A stretch of 10,502 nucleotides of DNA from an uncultured bacterium (lineage in GTDB: Bacteria > Bacteroidota > Bacteroidia > Sphingobacteriales > Sphingobacteriaceae), in contig CAJBVG010000066.1 of NCBI GenBank assembly GCA_903958995.1, positions 1-10,502 on the forward strand. The letters run 5' to 3'. A model generated the notes under the pieces. The model saw nothing but the letters and a program-made list of their open reading frames with translations. It ran no database searches and was not told the DNA's origin. This document shows positions 7,611 to 10,502 of this stretch, one piece after another; within the stretch, counting starts at the first letter, position 1; every line of letters begins with the position of its first letter. The translations under genes and the position numbers were made by a program.

Positions 7611-8726
7611 ATGAAAAAAATAATTTCTATATTTCTTATACTGTTCATTAGTAATTGCATTTACGCAAAAAATATTCACGTTAGAGTTTGGAGTCAATAT
7701 AATCCACGTAAAGTAATTCTAAATGCTTTTACCGGAGATTATGTTTTAACATTAGGTGACGAGAAAAATATAAGGGCGAATGATGGTGATGTCATTGTAA
7801 TTAATGCCATTGGCACCCGATGTTCGGTGAGCAAAAATGGCGATTTGCTAGGCACTTTCAGTTCAGTACAGGTTACTACTGATGATGACCATCCTTATTT
7901 TAAAATGCAAATGTTACTGCCAAGCAGTAAAACATCTTACTATCCCGACAATATTTCTTTTAGTAGTAAAGATGGTGAGTTAGCCATTATTAGCTCAGTT
8001 GAATTAAATCATTATGTATCCGGTGTAATCGAATCTGAAATCGGGAATGTTAAGAATGATCAACTCTTAAAAGTGCAAGCGGTTATTTCAAGGACCTATG
8101 CATTAAAACATATTGATAGGCATAAAGCCGAAGGATTTGAATTGTGTGATCAAGTACATTGCCAAGTATTTCATGGTAAAGCACGTTTTAATAGCATGAT
8201 TCTGCCTGCAGTTGACTCTACTCATTATGAAGTAATTCAAGATGAAAATGGGGATTTAATCGAAGCAGTTTTTCATGCTAATTGTGGCGGTCAAACTGTA
8301 AATTCAGAAGATGTTTGGTCTAAGAAGCGTTCGTATCTGAGATCCGTTGTCGACACTTTTTGTATTACCGAAAAGCAAGCCAATTGGAGGAAGGAAATCG
8401 ACAAAGAAAAATGGTTGAATTATATCAGTTCGAAATCCGGAAAAGCAACATTCGATCCTTGTGAATTTACACTGCAAAATAGAATTACTGTACTGCCTTG
8501 TTGTAGTGTTTTTACTGAAGATGTTCGAAACGATTTTAAATTAAGATCTACTTTTTTTAATGTTATTGATGGTCAGGATAAGATCATTTTACAAGGTAGA
8601 GGCTTCGGGCATGGGGTGGGAATGTGCCAGGAAGGATCGATTCGGATGGCTCAATTAGGCATCTATTATAAGGATATTATTAAGTTCTACTACACTAATA
8701 TTCAAATTGTTAATATAAACCCTTAA
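7611..8726 (+). CDS. Exported SpoIID/LytB-domain protein
   Basis: A 371-residue protein with a Sec signal peptide: basic MKK, hydrophobic core at about 4-18 and a likely cut after IYA (19). An ISNC near residue 16 is a poor lipobox. The SpoIID domain begins at about 128: ELNHYVSGVIESEIG carries the acidic residue expected at the active site (Glu141 or Glu143), followed by QAVISRTYAL (156-165). Next come CDQVHCQVFHG with Cys179 and Cys184, and FHANCGGQT (221-229) with His222. The C-terminal GRGFGHGVGMCQEGS (329-343) is the strongest family signature. SpoIID is a peptidoglycan lytic transglycosylase in spore formers; its activity on denuded glycan is known there and only inferred here. Residues 20-127 look like an added N-terminal domain I do not recognise. 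It follows lpxB by 5 nt, so it is probably cotranscribed with it. Confidence 0.88.
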   Translation: MKKIISIFLILFISNCIYAKNIHVRVWSQYNPRKVILNAFTGDYVLTLGDEKNIRANDGDVIVINAIGTRCSVSKNGDLLGTFSSVQVTTDDDHPYFKMQMLLPSSKTSYYPDNISFSSKDGELAIISSVELNHYVSGVIESEIGNVKNDQLLKVQAVISRTYALKHIDRHKAEGFELCDQVHCQVFHGKARFNSMILPAVDSTHYEVIQDENGDLIEAVFHANCGGQTVNSEDVWSKKRSYLRSVVDTFCITEKQANWRKEIDKEKWLNYISSKSGKATFDPCEFTLQNRITVLPCCSVFTEDVRNDFKLRSTFFNVIDGQDKIILQGRGFGHGVGMCQEGSIRMAQLGIYYKDIIKFYYTNIQIVNINP

Positions 8727-8728
8727 TA

Positions 8729-8761
8729 TTTGCTGAAGCAGTAATAAATTACCTAATTTTG
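8729..8761 (+). promoter_or_regulatory. Bacteroidota-type promoter for the second receiver gene
   Basis: A -33 element TTTG (8729-8732) and an exact -7 element TAATTTTG (TAnnTTTG, 8754-8761) are separated by 21 bp, within the range known for the Bacteroidota housekeeping sigma factor. Transcription would start around 8767 and leave a leader of about 75 nt before the ATG at 8844. The rest of the 117-nt gap (8727-8843) is AT-rich, and I see no terminator hairpin for the preceding gene. Confidence 0.6.
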
Positions 8762-8843
8762 TATTTCAGACATTATCCTCTATATTTAATTAATTATTTG
8801 TACGCACGCTCTACTTCTAAACAATTTTTATTAATAAACTAGC

Positions 8844-9257
8844 ATGAAGCAAGAGTTAAAGGATTTCTTTATTAAGCATAATCAGAACAGACCATTACGT
8901 GTGTTATGTGTAGATGATGATAAAATCATTCAATTTACTACACAGAGAGCATTTGTAATTTGTGGTTTTGTTACCGATATGGCATACGATGGAATTCAAG
9001 CCATCGATCTTGTTCGTAATGCCTTTCAGAAATACGATTTTATTTTAATGGATATTCATATGCCAAATATGGATGGTATAGAAGCAACTAAAATTATTCG
9101 CTCGATTCGTAGCTATGAAAATGCACCCATTTTTGCATTAACAGGTGATATGACGATGGAAGCTAAATTACAAGTAGTATCTGCAGGGATGAATGAGTAT
9201 TTCCCAAAACCAGTAGATATGGACGATGTATTAGAAATCATGAAAACCTATATATAA
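8844..9257 (+). CDS. Stand-alone receiver (CheY-like) response regulator
   Basis: A 137-residue protein with a short N-terminal helix (about 1-17) and one receiver domain. The acidic triad is Asp24-Asp26, the phosphoacceptor Asp70 lies in ILMDIHMPNMDG, the switch Thr100 in FALTGD, and Lys122 in FPKPV. The sequence after the Thr (MTMEAKLQVVSAGMNEYFPKPV) resembles the receivers at the end of hybrid histidine kinases more than transcription-factor receivers. There is no output domain. It has its own good promoter and no kinase gene beside it, so it is an orphan receiver whose partner kinase is unknown. Its TAA stop is directly followed, in the same frame, by the TTG start of the TatD gene. It is not closely similar to the receiver at 1132-1503. 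Confidence 0.9.
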   Translation: MKQELKDFFIKHNQNRPLRVLCVDDDKIIQFTTQRAFVICGFVTDMAYDGIQAIDLVRNAFQKYDFILMDIHMPNMDGIEATKIIRSIRSYENAPIFALTGDMTMEAKLQVVSAGMNEYFPKPVDMDDVLEIMKTYI

Positions 9258-9920
9258 TTGATTAATCAATTTACATATTTCGATTCTCATACCCACAAAA
9301 AATACAAAGAGCAGGATGTTGCATTCGTTAGAAATGCATTTCATCATCTTTCTATTCAACAATTAAATAAATTACCCTATTCTTTCTCCGTTGGCTTACA
9401 CCCATGGGACGTAAATTCACACTTTGAAGTTAGCCTGCAACGTGTAAATTCAGGTGCTTCTCATTCAAATTGCTTAGCCATTGGGGAATGTGGTTTAGAT
9501 TATTTTATCAAAACCGATAAGGAAATTCAACGAGAAGTTTTTACACGGCAAAAAGCACTTGCGGAGTCAATTAATAAGCCTTTAATCATTCATTGCGTTC
9601 GTGCATATCATGATTTGATTCCATTAATACGAACATCTACTGTCCCTATTATTCTACACCATTATACAGGAAATACAGATATAACAAAACAACTACTTTT
9701 CGATCATATCTATTTCTCTTTCGGAAAGAGCTTATTCCATAGTCAATTTCCTTTGGAGGTATTATCACAAATCCCAATGGATAAAATACTGCTAGAAACA
9801 GATACTTCTGCGTATCATATAGAAGATATTTACATCAAGGCAGCCAATCTGATGGATGTTGAATTTGAACAATTCCAGCAACAGATTACTAAGAATTCTC
9901 GTACAGTTTTCATTAAATAG
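9258..9920 (+). CDS. TatD-family metal-dependent hydrolase, short form
   Basis: A 220-residue protein, shorter than the 255-265 usual for TatD. TatD enzymes are two-metal hydrolases with DNase (3'-5') activity in the cytoplasm. Expected ligands are visible: His11 and His13 in FDSHTH, Glu77 in AIGECGLDY, His112 in IIHCVRA, His134 or His135 in ILHHYTGN, and Asp182 in LLETDTSAY. The shortening falls mostly in the loops after the HxH strand, and the catalytic set appears complete. No ATG lies between the previous stop and the HxH motif, so TTG at 9258, directly after that stop, is the best start; ATT at 9261 is less likely. The gene is probably cotranscribed with the receiver gene and lies 49 nt before tcdA. 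The nucleic acid substrate cannot be told from sequence. Confidence 0.87.
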   Translation: MINQFTYFDSHTHKKYKEQDVAFVRNAFHHLSIQQLNKLPYSFSVGLHPWDVNSHFEVSLQRVNSGASHSNCLAIGECGLDYFIKTDKEIQREVFTRQKALAESINKPLIIHCVRAYHDLIPLIRTSTVPIILHHYTGNTDITKQLLFDHIYFSFGKSLFHSQFPLEVLSQIPMDKILLETDTSAYHIEDIYIKAANLMDVEFEQFQQQITKNSRTVFIK

Positions 9921-9941
9921 GGATTCATTCACACATTTTTT

Positions 9942-9949
9942 TATTTTTG
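9942..9949 (+). promoter_or_regulatory. Possible -7 element upstream of tcdA
   Basis: TATTTTTG matches TAnnTTTG exactly and lies 20 nt before the tcdA ATG, which would give a short leader. No TTG or TTTG is found at the -33 distance (about 9917-9923), and the region is T-rich, so a chance match is quite possible. Confidence 0.35.
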
Positions 9950-9969
9950 TTGAAAATCTATAAAAAATC

Positions 9970-10502
9970 ATGGAAATTCCAGCTTGGTTATCGCGTACTG
10001 AATTAATGATGGGTGAAGAGAAAGTGAATAACCTTCTTTCTGCAAACGTATTGGTAGTCGGCCTTGGTGGAGTAGGTGGTATTTGTGCTGAAATGATTGC
10101 CCGCTCTGGCGTTGGTAAAATGACCATTGTTGATGCCGATATCGTTGAAGCATCAAATCGTAACCGTCAGATACCTGCTTTAATATCTACTGATGGTAAA
10201 CTAAAAGCCGAAGTGATGGCCGCTCGTATTCGAGATATTAATCCAGATATTGAATTAACAGTACTTCCGGAATTTTTAAAAAACAATAGAATTGAAGAAG
10301 TGGTTCAATCTCAAAAATTTGATTATGCCGTGGATTGTATAGATACCCTTTCACCAAAAGTATTTTTCATTAAAGCCTGTTTAGACTCCAAAATCCCTTT
10401 AGTTAGCTCAATGGGCGCGGGTGGTAAGGTCGACCCAACTAAAATACAAGTGGTTGATGTTTCTAAAACCTACCAATGTAATTTAGCAAGGTATGTTAGG
10501 AA
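9970..10502 (+). CDS. tcdA: tRNA threonylcarbamoyladenosine dehydratase, 5' part (cut by window end)
   Basis: The frame is open from the ATG at 9970 to the right edge, giving 177 residues of a protein that is 240-270 long in this family (E. coli CsdL/YgdL 268). TcdA uses ATP to cyclise t6A at position 37 of ANN-decoding tRNAs to ct6A. It belongs to the E1/MoeB/ThiF superfamily. The N-terminus has the family segment WLSRTELMMG (6-15). The nucleotide-binding loop GLGGVG is at 31-36, followed by IVDADIVEASNRNRQ (53-67) with the Asp and Arg residues that bind ATP. DCID at 122-125 and SMGAGGK at 147-153 also fit. The SNRNRQ form recalls the TNxNRQ of YgdL and points to TcdA rather than ThiF or MoeB, although the C-terminal part needed for full certainty is missing. 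Confidence 0.9.
   Translation, partial: MEIPAWLSRTELMMGEEKVNNLLSANVLVVGLGGVGGICAEMIARSGVGKMTIVDADIVEASNRNRQIPALISTDGKLKAEVMAARIRDINPDIELTVLPEFLKNNRIEEVVQSQKFDYAVDCIDTLSPKVFFIKACLDSKIPLVSSMGAGGKVDPTKIQVVDVSKTYQCNLARYVR

Noticed and set aside
8731..8740. TGCT/AGCA inverted repeat after the SpoIID gene as a terminator
   Set aside because: Only 4 bp with a 2-nt loop and no following U-run; it also overlaps the spacer of the promoter.
9254..9260. Sequencing error creating the stop between receiver and TatD
   Set aside because: The receiver ends naturally after its last helix and the TatD protein begins naturally before its first strand, so two proteins are expected; the adjacency is reported as a finding instead.
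9792..10127. 111-residue open frame on the minus strand across the TatD/tcdA gap
   Set aside because: It overlaps two well-supported + strand genes and has no family-like sequence.

Overview
The window looks like chromosomal DNA from a member of the Bacteroidota. It is AT-rich, genes start without clear Shine-Dalgarno sequences, and two intergenic gaps carry the Bacteroidota -7 promoter motif TAnnTTTG. The gene content also fits: a transporter-type histidine kinase, a surE/small membrane protein/lpxB cluster, a SpoIID-domain protein in an organism that makes lipid A, and a short TatD next to TcdA. The order or genus cannot be fixed from this sequence. All eleven genes lie on the + strand, and two are cut by the window edges.

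Region 1 (1-5415) is a short-chain fatty acid activation module. It holds the C-terminal part of a sensor kinase with a STAC-like segment, HisKA and HATPase, probably the tail of an SSF (solute:sodium symporter)-fused kinase of the CrbS/CbrA/MxtR type. A receiver-only response regulator overlaps it. Then come a propionyl-CoA synthetase (PrpE type) and an acetyl-CoA synthetase (Acs). In Vibrio and Pseudomonas, kinases of this class control acs, so the arrangement suggests local control of acetate and propionate scavenging. Between the two synthetase genes is a 63-bp nested inverted repeat built like a REPIN, followed by three tandem 8-mers.

Region 2 (5461-8726) is a tightly packed set: surE nucleotidase, an 88-residue three-helix membrane protein, lpxB (lipid A disaccharide synthase) and a secreted SpoIID/LytB-domain protein. 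Overlaps of 11 and 4 nt and a 5-nt gap imply one transcript, linking lipid A synthesis with a probable peptidoglycan-active exported protein.

Region 3 (8727-10502) begins with a good Bacteroidota promoter (TTTG, 21 bp, TAATTTTG). It drives a second receiver-only protein, followed in the same reading frame, after a single stop codon, by a short TatD-family hydrolase with a TTG start. Last comes the 5' part of tcdA (tRNA t6A dehydratase), with its own possible -7 element, running off the right edge.

I see no rRNA, tRNA, CRISPR array, insertion sequence or phage gene, and no clearly new multi-gene system. The most unusual items are the REPIN-like element in the acs leader, the kinase/receiver pair with no DNA-binding output next to prpE-acs, and the in-frame receiver/TatD junction.
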